Part shown: positions 1-8,248 of the stretch, in pieces
How the letters are laid out: every line of letters starts with the position of its first letter
Position numbering within the stretch: position 1 is the stretch's first letter
Notes under the pieces: generated by a model
What the model was told of the DNA's origin: nothing
The model's input: only the letters and a program-made list of their open reading frames with translations
Database searches by the model: none
Position numbers and translations under genes: made by a program
Assembly: GCA_029259595.1 (NCBI GenBank)
Contig: JAJDEW010000167.1
Span: 1-39,270 of the forward strand
DNA: 39,270 bases
DNA from: Planctomycetota bacterium
GTDB lineage: Bacteria; Planctomycetota; UBA1135; GCA-002686595
Direction of reading: 5' to 3'

Positions 1-2528
1 GCCGGAAGCATGCTCGACCAGATGAGGAACAGGCCCAGCAAGGCCGTCAGCGTGATCCCCGTTCGAAACAGCTTGCGCGTCTGAGCGTCGACCGCCGGGA
101 TGTCGACCTCGGACTCCTCGAAGCCCGGCGCGCCACCTTCGCGCGCCATGCCCTCTTCCTCGCCCTCCGCCGCCGCTTCGGCCTTGGCCTGCGCCCGTTG
201 CCGCGCCTGTTCGACCGCCAGGCGCCGACGAACGAGGAACAACCAGCGCAACAGGAGCGCGTTGATCAGCGACAACCCGACGACCAGGATCAGCGTCTGG
301 AACACGCGCGTCTTGATCTGGAGCGCCGTGTAGTAGTACCCGGACACCGCGAAGACGACCTGGCTCACCGGGATCAGGAAGACGACCGTGAACCAGATTC
401 GATGCGTTCGATCGAGCAAGCCCGAGGCCCGTCGGAACGAGTCCGCGAGCAGGTCGCCGCCGGGGCGAAACAACCGAAACGCGAGCACGGCCGACGAGGT
501 CGCCCGCACGACGTAGGTCATGCGTCCGATCGACTCGTTCCAGGCATCCTCCCCGCTTTCCTGGAACACGGTGACGATCAGCGTCAGAGGAATGACGAGC
601 GGCACGAACCAGCGCAGCTCGCGCCGCAGGCGGGTCATCGCGGTGCTCGACCAACGAAAGTGCACCTCGCCCAGGCGGCGCGGCTTCGCCATCTGCCGGA
701 AGAACTCGAACAGCACCCAGAACTGAGCCGCGGCGCGCAGCCCGTGGCCGACGCAACGCGCGACGTCGACTTGATCGGGAGGCGACGAAAGGAGCCAGCC
801 GACCGTCCAGAGCACGCTCGGATAGCCCACCGCCACGACCAGCGTGGCCCCCAGGGCTTTCAGGGTCAGCGAGTAGCGATCCGTGCGGTACGAACGCACG
901 TGCTCGGCCGAGCTCTCCAGGTAGGCGCGCATGCGCCGGCGCACGCCGAGCAAGAGCACGAGCGCCACGCTCAGAAAAAAGAGCGCGGGAACCTTGCGGC
1001 CGAGCTGCGCGCGCGTCCGAGCAAGTCCGTCAGGCCAGTCGGACAGGAGCCAGGTCAACCCCTTCAGCGCATCGGAAGCGTTGGGCAAAGGACCGCCGAC
1101 CGTGCTACGGACCCAGAGAATCCGTTCTTCGATGTAGCGGCGGTAGTTCGCGACCGTCTCGCGCAGATCCTGATGGCGCGCTTGAGTCTTTCCAAGGGTG
1201 TCGATCAACGCCTCGAGGTCGCTCGCGAGATCCTGCAGGAGGTCGCGCTGCGTCTTCAGGAGTTCACGCGCGACGCTCGCGAGCCGTTCGTCGGGCTCCC
1301 CGGGGCTCGCCGCCGCGAGCTTCGACATCAGGGCGTCGTGGCGCCCTTCCAGATCCGAGGCGCCCTCCAGCTCCTCCTCGATCCCGATCTGCAGGAGCTG
1401 GGCCTTCGAATGCTCCTCCTGCCGGCGAGCTTCCTCCGAACGCAAGCGGGCGAGCGACGGCGTCAATTCGTACTCGCGTCGCAACAAGACGCCCATGCCC
1501 TCGCTCAGCCCGGCCACCTGGACCTTCTTGACCGTGGCTTCGAAGCGGCTGGTCGTCTTCGCCAGGAGATCGAGCGTCTCCCGCAGCTCGGTCTCGGCCT
1601 CCGCGAGCTGCACCGGGATGCCTTCGTCGCCCGTGCGCAGCGCGGCGAGCTCCTCGTTGCGCTCTGCGAGCTCGGCCAGGTCCGGGAAACGATTCGTCGT
1701 CTCGAGCCGCTTCTGCTCCGCCTCACGCGCCGCGGCGTCGGCTTCCCGCCGACGGACCTCGGCCGCTCGTGACTGCCAGAACTGCGCGACCTGGTCGGAG
1801 CGCGCCAGACGGCGCTGCGCGCGATCCCGCCTCAGCGGCAGGACCTCGCGCAGGGCCTCGATCATGCCCCGCTCCGCTTCGAACGTTCGGACCTGGGCGG
1901 CGAGCTCCTCGAGCTCGGCCGTGAGCAGCGCGCGCCGCGCCTCGCCGATCGCGTCCGTCGCCGCCACCGAGGCGAGCTCGGTCTCCTTCTCCGCAATGCT
2001 CTGACGAAGGCGCGCGATCTCTTCCGGCAACAGGGCTGAACGCTCGGCGCGCTTCTTGGCCTCGCCCGCGAGCTCCTCGCCGAGTCGCCGCGCGGTCTCG
2101 CGATCGGCTTCAGCTTGGCTCTGGGCCGCCTCCATGTCGCGCAGGCTCATGCCCGCGGGAACCTCCGGCTCGGTGCGCACGGCCGGTTGCGCGAGCTCTT
2201 CCTTCAGCGACGTCAACAGCGCCGGCGCTTCCTCGATCCGCCGCTCGAAGCCGGCCGCCTCCTGGGCCTGCGAGCGCGCCCGCAGCCGCTCCGCCAAGGC
2301 CGAACGATAGAGCTCGAGCACCTCCTGCGCGGCCGGGTCGGCCGCGGTCTCCAGCGCTGCAATCCGCGCCTCGAGCAGCTCGACGGGCGTGGGCGTCTGG
2401 GTCGTCGCGCCAGCCTCGGGAATCCCTGCGGGGCCGGTCGTCTCTTGCCAGGCGCAGGGCGCCAGCGACGCGGTGAAGAGGAGTGCGAGGACCGCAGCGC
2501 AGCGGCGCAGGAAGGCGGCGAGAATCAT
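1..2528 (-). CDS. MscK/KefA-type mechanosensitive channel, N-terminal part (runs off window)
   Basis: Large mechanosensitive ion channel of the MscS superfamily, expected in the inner membrane as a pressure-relief valve. The 842 visible codons start at the ATG at 2528-2526 with a signal peptide (MILAAFLRRCAAVLALLFTA), followed by a long Ala/Glu/Arg/Leu-rich coiled-coil periplasmic region (about residues 30-460, MscS_porin-like). A multi-helix membrane region then follows, with the family-like stretch IGRMTYVVR and a helix-linker region ending in EVDIPAVDAQTRKLFRTG, resembling the segment before the pore helices in MscK. The pore helix and C-terminal beta domain, roughly the last 280 residues by comparison with the about 1,120-residue E. 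coli MscK, lie beyond base 1. It is divergent from the permease gene at 2785. The reading frame is open to the window edge. I am sure of the family, less of the subfamily; no potassium-linked role can be claimed. Confidence 0.88.
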   Translation of the reverse strand, partial: MILAAFLRRCAAVLALLFTASLAPCAWQETTGPAGIPEAGATTQTPTPVELLEARIAALETAADPAAQEVLELYRSALAERLRARSQAQEAAGFERRIEEAPALLTSLKEELAQPAVRTEPEVPAGMSLRDMEAAQSQAEADRETARRLGEELAGEAKKRAERSALLPEEIARLRQSIAEKETELASVAATDAIGEARRALLTAELEELAAQVRTFEAERGMIEALREVLPLRRDRAQRRLARSDQVAQFWQSRAAEVRRREADAAAREAEQKRLETTNRFPDLAELAERNEELAALRTGDEGIPVQLAEAETELRETLDLLAKTTSRFEATVKKVQVAGLSEGMGVLLRREYELTPSLARLRSEEARRQEEHSKAQLLQIGIEEELEGASDLEGRHDALMSKLAAASPGEPDERLASVARELLKTQRDLLQDLASDLEALIDTLGKTQARHQDLRETVANYRRYIEERILWVRSTVGGPLPNASDALKGLTWLLSDWPDGLARTRAQLGRKVPALFFLSVALVLLLGVRRRMRAYLESSAEHVRSYRTDRYSLTLKALGATLVVAVGYPSVLWTVGWLLSSPPDQVDVARCVGHGLRAAAQFWVLFEFFRQMAKPRRLGEVHFRWSSTAMTRLRRELRWFVPLVIPLTLIVTVFQESGEDAWNESIGRMTYVVRATSSAVLAFRLFRPGGDLLADSFRRASGLLDRTHRIWFTVVFLIPVSQVVFAVSGYYYTALQIKTRVFQTLILVVGLSLINALLLRWLFLVRRRLAVEQARQRAQAKAEAAAEGEEEGMAREGGAPGFEESEVDIPAVDAQTRKLFRTGITLTALLGLFLIWSSMLP

Positions 2529-2784
2529 GGGAACGGTTCGGACGGCACGGGCCTGCAGGCACGGGACGAGACCCGTCGCGCGCGCTCCCCGCGCCTTCCG
2601 GGTCAGCGAGTCGGGGCCCGCTCGCCGGGGCGTCGTCACGACATCGGAAGGTGCTGCCATGCGGCCCCAGGGTAGCTTGCGAGGCATCCGAACCCACACG
2701 CGAGCTCGCTCTTCGCCCAAGTCCGCACCCAAGTCGCATCCCGGCCGAGAACGAACGCCAAGAGGGGGCTAAGATCCTGCCTCG

Positions 2785-4683
2785 ATGAGCCTGGCCCTCC
2801 TTCTGAGCCTCGTCGCCCTCCTGGTGGGGCCTGTGGTCTACGCCCGCGCGCGCAGCGGACTCGCCGCTTCTGCGGTCGATGCCTTTGCCTTGGTCGGCGT
2901 GGCGGGGCTCGTCTTCGCGCACATCCTGCCCCAGAGCATGGCGAGCGCGGGCTGGTGGGTCGTGCCGGTGGCGTTGGTCGGGCTCTTCGGACCGGGGCTC
3001 TTGTGCGGCTCGCGCTTCTTCGCGGGCAAGAGCTCGGCCCGCATCACGATGCCGCTGGCGCTGCTCGGCATCGCCCTGCACGCGATGCTGGACGGCGTGG
3101 CCCTCGCGGGAGCCGGCAGCGACCACGCGCACGGCGGCGACCACCTCTTGCCGGTCGCGGTCGTCTTGCACCGCATCCCGGTCGGGCTCGGAATCTGGTG
3201 GCTCGCGCGACCGCTCTACGGCCAGCGCGCCGCGGGTGGACTGATCGCGACGATCGCGCTCTTCACCGTCTTGGGGTTCGGTTTCGCGCCGTCGCTTCTG
3301 GGCGGGACGTCCGAGGGCTGGTTCGCGCTCTTCCAGGCCCTGATCGCGGGCTCGCTGCTGCACGTCGTCTTCCGCCATCCCCCCAGCGTGCCGAAGAGCG
3401 TGCCCGGAGGCAGCGCGGGGGAGAGCTCCGAGGAGCACGGTGCGACCGCACAGGCCTCGGCCGGCTCACGCCGGATCGCGTCGGGTCTCGGCGGACTCCT
3501 GGGAATCGGCCTGGTGATCGCGCTCGAGAGCTTCCACCTCGAGGACGACATGGTGGGCGCGGCGGCGCGCGTGACCTTCCTCGACCTCGCCCTGCAGAGC
3601 GCGCCGGCCTTGTTCTTCGCCTACGTCGCGGTCGCGCTCGTGCACGCGCAGGAGCTCGACCTCGCGCGACTGCTCGGACGCGGACGTCCCTTCGGACAGT
3701 CGCTGCGCGGTACCTTCGCCGGCCTGCCGATCCCGATCTGCTCCTGCGGCGTCATCCCGCTCTACCGCAGTCTCATTCAGCAGCGCGTGCCGGTGCCGGC
3801 GGCGATGTCGTTTCTGGTCGCGACCCCCGAGCTGGGAATCGCCGCCATCTTCCTGTCCTGGAGCCTCCTGGGCGGACCGCTGACGCTCGTGCGCGCGGGC
3901 TGTGCGATCGCGCTGGCCCTGCTCGCCGGCCTCGTCGTGGGACGTCGGGCACCCGTCATCTCGAGCGAGGTGCCGCCGGTCGTGACCTCGCACGCGAAGG
4001 CGCCCTGGGGTACGCGCCTGCGCGGCGGACTGGTCTACGGCTTCGGCGACATGCTCGACGGCACGGCGCCCTGGATCCTCGTAGGACTCGCCCTGGCCGC
4101 GATCGTCGACCCGTTCGTGCAGGCCGACGGCATCGCGAACGTCCCGGGCTTTCTCGAGGTTCCGCTCTTCGCGCTGGCGGGCATGCCGCTGTACGTCTGC
4201 GCCTCGGGCTCGACACCGCTCGTCGCGATCCTGCTCGCCAAGGGCGTTTCCCCCGGCGCCGCGATCGCCTTCCTCCTCACGGGACCGGCCACGAATCTGA
4301 CGACCTTCGGCGTGCTCGGTCGCCTGCACGGGCGGCGTACCGCCTTGGCCTTCGCGAGCGTCGTCATCGCCGCCACGATCCTCCTGGGTTACGGCGTGAA
4401 CTTTGGCTTTACGGACGTCGCCGCGGGCCTGCCCGTGCTCGACGAGGAGCATTCCGGCGGCGTCCTCGAGTGGGGCTCGCTGGTCGCGCTCGTGCTGGCC
4501 TTCGGCGCCTCGTTCCTGCGCCAGGGCACGCGCGGCTTCCTCGGTCAGGTCATCTCGCCGCACGGCGACGAGCACGCCCATGATCACGATCACGACCACG
4601 ACCACGCGCACGCGTGCTGCACGGACGACGTCCCAGGACACGCCTTGAAGGGCGAGCCGACGTCCCCGCCGGCCCACTCATGA
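2785..4683 (+). CDS. Fused ZIP-like / YraQ-ArsP-type (DUF318) permease with His-rich tail
   Basis: A 632-residue inner-membrane protein, apparently a fusion. Residues 1-200 form about six helices carrying HAMLDG (99-104) and HRIPVG (129-134), spaced like the metal-binding H-x-x-x-D-G and H-x-x-P-x-G motifs of ZIP metal transporters. An acidic linker (205-230) leads into residues 235-585, a permease of the YraQ/ArsP family (PF03773) with CSCGVIP (319-325), ATPELG (346-351), CASGSTP (472-478) and GPATNL (500-505). The tail (593-613) is a run of alternating His and Asp ending in a Cys pair, a likely metal-binding segment. Known YraQ/ArsP members export organoarsenicals or are uncharacterised; a metal or metalloid substrate is my inference from the His motifs. 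The stop overlaps the next start as ATGA, so the small lipoprotein is translationally coupled. Confidence 0.85.
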   Translation: MSLALLLSLVALLVGPVVYARARSGLAASAVDAFALVGVAGLVFAHILPQSMASAGWWVVPVALVGLFGPGLLCGSRFFAGKSSARITMPLALLGIALHAMLDGVALAGAGSDHAHGGDHLLPVAVVLHRIPVGLGIWWLARPLYGQRAAGGLIATIALFTVLGFGFAPSLLGGTSEGWFALFQALIAGSLLHVVFRHPPSVPKSVPGGSAGESSEEHGATAQASAGSRRIASGLGGLLGIGLVIALESFHLEDDMVGAAARVTFLDLALQSAPALFFAYVAVALVHAQELDLARLLGRGRPFGQSLRGTFAGLPIPICSCGVIPLYRSLIQQRVPVPAAMSFLVATPELGIAAIFLSWSLLGGPLTLVRAGCAIALALLAGLVVGRRAPVISSEVPPVVTSHAKAPWGTRLRGGLVYGFGDMLDGTAPWILVGLALAAIVDPFVQADGIANVPGFLEVPLFALAGMPLYVCASGSTPLVAILLAKGVSPGAAIAFLLTGPATNLTTFGVLGRLHGRRTALAFASVVIAATILLGYGVNFGFTDVAAGLPVLDEEHSGGVLEWGSLVALVLAFGASFLRQGTRGFLGQVISPHGDEHAHDHDHDHDHAHACCTDDVPGHALKGEPTSPPAHS

Positions 4684-5168
4684 CCCGCACCCCCGATCCA
4701 ACGATGCACGCGACCTCACGACGCCGCTTCGCACGCAGCCTGACGGGCGTGTGGCTTGCGCTCTGCGCCCTCGCGGCCGCCTGCGCCTCGCCCCAGCCGC
4801 GCCCCGCGCGGGGCGTGGGTCATCCCGAGATTTTCGTCGCCGACATCGAGGCCGGGCGCCTGCGTTCGCTCTTGGTCGCCGCCTTCGAGGCCGAGAACTG
4901 GGACCTCGTGGGCGAGCGCGCAACACGGCTCTCCTTCGAGGAGCACGTCGGCCTCGTGCAGACGGCGCGCGCCCTCTCGAACGAAAACGGCAAGCCCGTT
5001 CCCCTGCGCCTCGTCTGCGCGCTCGAGCCGACCGCAGGCGGCTTCTGGATCGTCGCCGCCCTCGAGAATCCAGGGCGCGACGCCGTGCGCGCCTTCAACG
5101 ACGCACGCATCCGCGCCACGCTCGAACGCGTCCGTGGCCACGCCCGTCGTACTCCCGAAAAGCCCTGA
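4680..5168 (+). CDS. Small putative lipoprotein of unknown function
   Basis: Encodes 162 residues. I chose the ATG at 4680 because it overlaps the upstream stop as ATGA, an arrangement typical of coupled translation; a second ATG at 4704 is possible. After a basic N-terminus (TSRRRFARS) there is a hydrophobic stretch ending LCALAAACAS, which reads as a signal peptide with a weak lipobox. The mature part of about 125 residues is a soluble alpha/beta-looking domain (EIFVADIEAGRLRSLLVAA and LVCALEP) that I do not recognise. Being coupled to the ZIP-like/YraQ permease suggests a periplasmic or outer-membrane accessory to that transporter, but this is inference. It ends against the convergent small gene at 5178, with a hairpin covering both stop codons. 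Confidence 0.72.
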   Translation: MTRTPDPTMHATSRRRFARSLTGVWLALCALAAACASPQPRPARGVGHPEIFVADIEAGRLRSLLVAAFEAENWDLVGERATRLSFEEHVGLVQTARALSNENGKPVPLRLVCALEPTAGGFWIVAALENPGRDAVRAFNDARIRATLERVRGHARRTPEKP

Positions 5169-5181
5169 GGCCTCGCCTCAG
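5165..5181. terminator. Short hairpin spanning both convergent stop codons
   Basis: CTGAGG (5165-5170), loop CCTCG, CCTCAG (5176-5181). The stem contains the TGA of the left gene and the reverse-strand TGA of the right gene. It has no T-tract, so efficiency is doubtful; it may act weakly in both directions. Confidence 0.4.
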
Positions 5182-5432
5182 CGCACGATCCAGACGCCGT
5201 TCACCCAGGCGTGGCCGCAGCCCCCGCCGTGCACGTGGTCGCCGGCGAAGTACCAACGACCGTGACGCCGGTAGTGACCGCAGCGGGCGGTGTGCACGTG
5301 CCCGCGCGTGATGACGACCTCGGGGTCGCCGGTGAACGAATCGTGGACCACCTGACGTCGGCGCCCGCTGCAGGAGCTCGACGTGACCGAGCAACTGACC
5401 GCGAGCAGCAAGAGAACGAGAGACCTCGACAT
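5178..5432 (-). CDS. Small exported protein with two HVHxxxCGH motifs
   Basis: Encodes 84 residues. The N-terminus (MSRSLVLLLLAVSCS) is a signal peptide, possibly of a lipoprotein with Cys14 or Cys21 as the modified residue. The mature part carries two copies of H-V-H-x3-C-G-H, at residues 45-53 and 66-74, separated by an Arg/Trp/Tyr-rich spacer, followed by a VNGVWIV end. Regularly spaced His and Cys imply binding of a transition metal or heme in the envelope; this is inference, and I do not recognise a family. It lies about 200 bases downstream of the ABC-2 operon on the same strand and converges with the permease/lipoprotein pair. The clear signal peptide and internal repeat argue that it is a real gene despite its size. 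Confidence 0.7.
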   Translation of the reverse strand: MSRSLVLLLLAVSCSVTSSSCSGRRRQVVHDSFTGDPEVVITRGHVHTARCGHYRRHGRWYFAGDHVHGGGCGHAWVNGVWIVR

Positions 5433-5630
5433 GAAATCGCCGTGAAGCCGACGCCGAACGCCGGATTTCCCCGAGCCCGCGTCCGAAGTTCCCCCGAACC
5501 CCCGAAGACCACGCGGACCCCTTCCGTGCCACGCTATCGGCCGACTCCGCCGAAGATCTCCAGGCGGGCTCGCGGAAAGCGGGCGCGGTCGAAAGAAGTT
5601 CCGCCCTCCGGCCCCCGGCCGTAGCCGCCG

Positions 5631-6407
5631 CTACGCGGCCAGCACGACTTGCCGGCGGGACACGACCCAGGCGCCGAGCGCAAGCGCGCCCACGAGGATC
5701 CAGGCCAGGGTGCGCAGGGCCTCGCTCGGACCGACGAGCTCGACGGCGATCAGAGCCTCGTCGAGTCGCTCGGCCAGGTCGGGGGCGTCGCCGACGAAGA
5801 GGCTCTTCAGGTAGTACTGCACGGTCAGCCTCTGGCTGGTGCCGGGAAAGTTGGCGACGAAGACCTCGATCGCGAAGGTGTAGCCCATGCCGAACAGGAT
5901 CGGACGCGCGAGCAAGGTGCCCAGGGTGGCGAAGATGGCGGTGTAGACCGCGCCGCCGAGCGGGGCCACGAGCATCAGGCGGCGCGTCGCCTCGCTCGTC
6001 AGGCCCTGTTCGTGGCCGCTGCCGGCCAACTCGAGCACGGTCGTCATCGCCCAGGTGCTCGCGAGGAGCACGGCACATACGAAGACGGCCGATGCGAGGT
6101 AGCGCCCGAACAGGATCGACGCGCGCGGGATCGGGCGCACGAGCAGGTAGCTGATCGTCTTGTCCTCGATCTCCTCCGCGACGACGCCCGAGCCGGCGAC
6201 GAGCGCGATCAGCGGGACGACCAGCTGGACCTCGAGGCTCCAGCCGATGATGAGCGCGGGCGGGGGGCCTTCGCTCTGGGAGATGAGGACGACGAGCAGT
6301 GCGGCGGCCACCGGCAGAAGCGCGACGACGAGACACAGGAGCGCGCGCTTCGACGTCGCGACGCGCACGAGGTGTGTGACGAACAGGAGCCAGGTGGCGC
6401 GCAACAT
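5631..6407 (-). CDS. ABC-2 type transporter permease
   Basis: Encodes a 258-residue integral membrane protein with about six helices. The hallmark is the cytoplasmic segment after helix 2, GVVAEEIEDKTISYLLVRPI (about residues 74-93), typical of ABC-2 family permeases (an E-x-x-x-x-T-x-x-x-L-x-x-P-like pattern). It is the last gene of the four-gene minus-strand operon; the ATPase gene ends three bases before its start. It most likely forms a membrane channel with that ATPase for export of an unknown substrate such as a drug, lipid or peptide. Nothing in the sequence names the substrate. Confidence 0.88.
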   Translation of the reverse strand: MLRATWLLFVTHLVRVATSKRALLCLVVALLPVAAALLVVLISQSEGPPPALIIGWSLEVQLVVPLIALVAGSGVVAEEIEDKTISYLLVRPIPRASILFGRYLASAVFVCAVLLASTWAMTTVLELAGSGHEQGLTSEATRRLMLVAPLGGAVYTAIFATLGTLLARPILFGMGYTFAIEVFVANFPGTSQRLTVQYYLKSLFVGDAPDLAERLDEALIAVELVGPSEALRTLAWILVGALALGAWVVSRRQVVLAA

Positions 6408-6410
6408 GGA

Positions 6411-7346
6411 TCAGGGAACGAGGTAATCGAAGACGGACTCGAGGTCGTCGTCGGGGCTCTCGAGGCTCGTGATGCCGAAGCCGCCGGTCGCGGCGGTCGT
6501 GGTCAGGAAGGGGAAGAACTCCGCCGCGCTCTTCACGCGCGCGATCAAGCGGTCGCCCGCGCCTTCGTCCTCGGCACGCTCCAGCGCCACCGAGAGGACG
6601 TCAGGATTGCCGATCAGGGCCTGGGCCAGGTCGCGTGCACGCCGCGCATCGATCTCGACCCGACGCGGATGCTGACTCAGAAGCTCGCGGACCTCCCCCA
6701 CCGTGCCCTGGGCCAGGAGGCGGCCGCGGTGCAGGAGCAGGATCGAATCCGTCACCGACTGCACTTCGTGCAGCACGTGGCTCGAGAGCAGCACGCTCAT
6801 GCCGCCCTCGCCCAGCTCGCGCAGGAGCCGGATGACGTCGCGGCGCGCGATCGGATCCAGCCCGGTCAAGGGCTCGTCCAGGACGAGCAACTCGGGCCCG
6901 TGCGCGATCGACTGGGCCAACTTGACGCGCTGACGCATGCCCTTCGAGTAGCCACCCACGCGCCGGTCGAGGGCTTCGCCGAGGCCCACGCGCTCGAGCG
7001 CATCGCGCGCGCGCTCGCCCGCCTCGCGGCGGCAGAAGCCGGACAGTCGCACGAGCAAGCGCACCAGGGCGAGCCCCGTCATGTCGTCGTACAGGGCGTC
7101 CTGCTGGGGGCAGAAGCCGATGCGACGGTGCAGCTCCTTGTTCGCGAACGGATCCAGTCCGAGCACGCGCACGCTGCCGCGCGACGGACGAATCTCGCCT
7201 GCGATCAGCTTCAGGAGCGTGGACTTGCCGGCGCCGTTGGGCCCGATGAGTCCGGTCAGTCCGGGCTCGACCTCGACCGAAAGGTCGCTGAGGCCGACGA
7301 CCTGGCCGTACCAGCGGCCGAGCTCGTGCGCAGCGAGCACGCTCAC
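6411..7346 (-). CDS. ABC transporter ATP-binding protein
   Basis: Encodes 311 residues from a GTG at 7346-7344 that overlaps the upstream permease stop as GTGA; no ATG lies near it. Walker A is GPNGAGKST (35-43), the Q-loop is at CPQQD (79-83), the signature is the variant YSKGM (133-137) instead of LSGGQ, and Walker B is LLVLDEP (153-159) followed by SSH in the switch region. The C-terminal 90 residues are a non-catalytic domain common in ATPases that serve ABC-2 exporters. It presumably powers the permease encoded three bases downstream at 5631-6407. The extended open frame upstream of the GTG lies inside the preceding permease gene and is not coding. Confidence 0.9.
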   Translation of the reverse strand: MSVLAAHELGRWYGQVVGLSDLSVEVEPGLTGLIGPNGAGKSTLLKLIAGEIRPSRGSVRVLGLDPFANKELHRRIGFCPQQDALYDDMTGLALVRLLVRLSGFCRREAGERARDALERVGLGEALDRRVGGYSKGMRQRVKLAQSIAHGPELLVLDEPLTGLDPIARRDVIRLLRELGEGGMSVLLSSHVLHEVQSVTDSILLLHRGRLLAQGTVGEVRELLSQHPRRVEIDARRARDLAQALIGNPDVLSVALERAEDEGAGDRLIARVKSAAEFFPFLTTTAATGGFGITSLESPDDDLESVFDYLVP

Positions 7347-8248
7347 CGCACGACCTCCAGCCGGCGCAGCCGCCAGGCGACGACCAGGAGCGACCCCACC
7401 GTCACGACGCCGACCGTCGTCCACGCGAGCCACGGCGTGATGCCGGGCCACGTGCTCTCCTTGTCGAACAGCACGTAGCCGATCTGGCGCACCGCCATCA
7501 ACGGGCTCAGGGCGAAGAGGTCGGGCTCGTCGCGCACGCTGCCGAGCACCTTGGCCAAGGCGTCGAGCGCCACGAAGAAGCCGAAGGTCCCCATCATGGC
7601 GAAGCCCCGGCGCGGCGCCAGGCTGGACGCGCACAGCGTCACGGAAGCGACCAGCGTGACCCAGATGACGCCGTACGCGAGCGTCTTCAGCACCACGTCG
7701 CCTTCCTCGCGCAGGAAGGACCAGTTCGGCGAGGAGAAGCTCGCGACGAGGCAGATGACGAGCCCCGGCACCAACACGGCACAGGCACCGAAGAAGGCCG
7801 CCGTCAGGAATTTGCCCAGGAAGTAGTCGAGCTTCGTCAGCGGCCGCGCGAACCACAGCTGGTGCGCACCGACGCGCCGGTCCTCGCACAAGAGACCGCT
7901 GCCGAACCAGGCCGCGGCCAAGAGTGCGAACAGCCGCATCTGGATGTTGAACTCGATGATCTGGTTCTTGACCTCGAGCATGTTCATCGCCTGTTTGGCC
8001 AGCATCCGCGTCAGTCCGAAGCCGCCGTCGAGGCTCGGCGCGAGCTGCTCTTCCGCCGCGAACTTGCCGTAGACGAAGAACGAGAACACGATCGTCGCGA
8101 TGGCCGGGATGGCATAGAGGACCAGCAGCGGGAACTTCCGCTTCGTCAGGACGCGCAGACCGGATGTCAGGATCGGCCAGAAGGCCATGCGTCGCGGCCG
8201 CAGCTTGCCCGTGAAGCGCCGGTAGAGCTCGAGGTGCGTCGACGCCAT
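7343..8248 (-). CDS. ABC-2 type transporter permease (second of the operon)
   Basis: Encodes 301 residues: a cytoplasmic N-terminus, helix 1 (FPLLVLYAIPAIATIVFSFF, about residues 39-58), a large external loop, and five further helices. The motif GSGLLCEDRRVGAHQLWFAR (about residues 116-135) is the ABC-2 family loop in which a new helix re-enters the membrane. Its ATG overlaps the stop of the upstream ATPase by one base (TGATG), and its own stop overlaps the next GTG, so all three are translationally coupled. It pairs most naturally with the ATPase at 8248-9186. The two permeases share no obvious close sequence identity, so the operon encodes either two transporters or one heteromeric complex. 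Confidence 0.88.
   Translation of the reverse strand: MASTHLELYRRFTGKLRPRRMAFWPILTSGLRVLTKRKFPLLVLYAIPAIATIVFSFFVYGKFAAEEQLAPSLDGGFGLTRMLAKQAMNMLEVKNQIIEFNIQMRLFALLAAAWFGSGLLCEDRRVGAHQLWFARPLTKLDYFLGKFLTAAFFGACAVLVPGLVICLVASFSSPNWSFLREEGDVVLKTLAYGVIWVTLVASVTLCASSLAPRRGFAMMGTFGFFVALDALAKVLGSVRDEPDLFALSPLMAVRQIGYVLFDKESTWPGITPWLAWTTVGVVTVGSLLVVAWRLRRLEVVR

Noticed and set aside
198..1772. Long plus-strand open frame (524 codons) opposite the mechanosensitive channel gene
   Set aside because: Arg/Gln/Glu-rich shadow typical of GC-rich antisense frames; the minus strand encodes a recognisable MscK-type protein.
4576..4611. Repeat unit GATCAC/GACCAC as a tandem-repeat locus
   Set aside because: It encodes the His-Asp tail of the permease; the repeat follows from the protein sequence.
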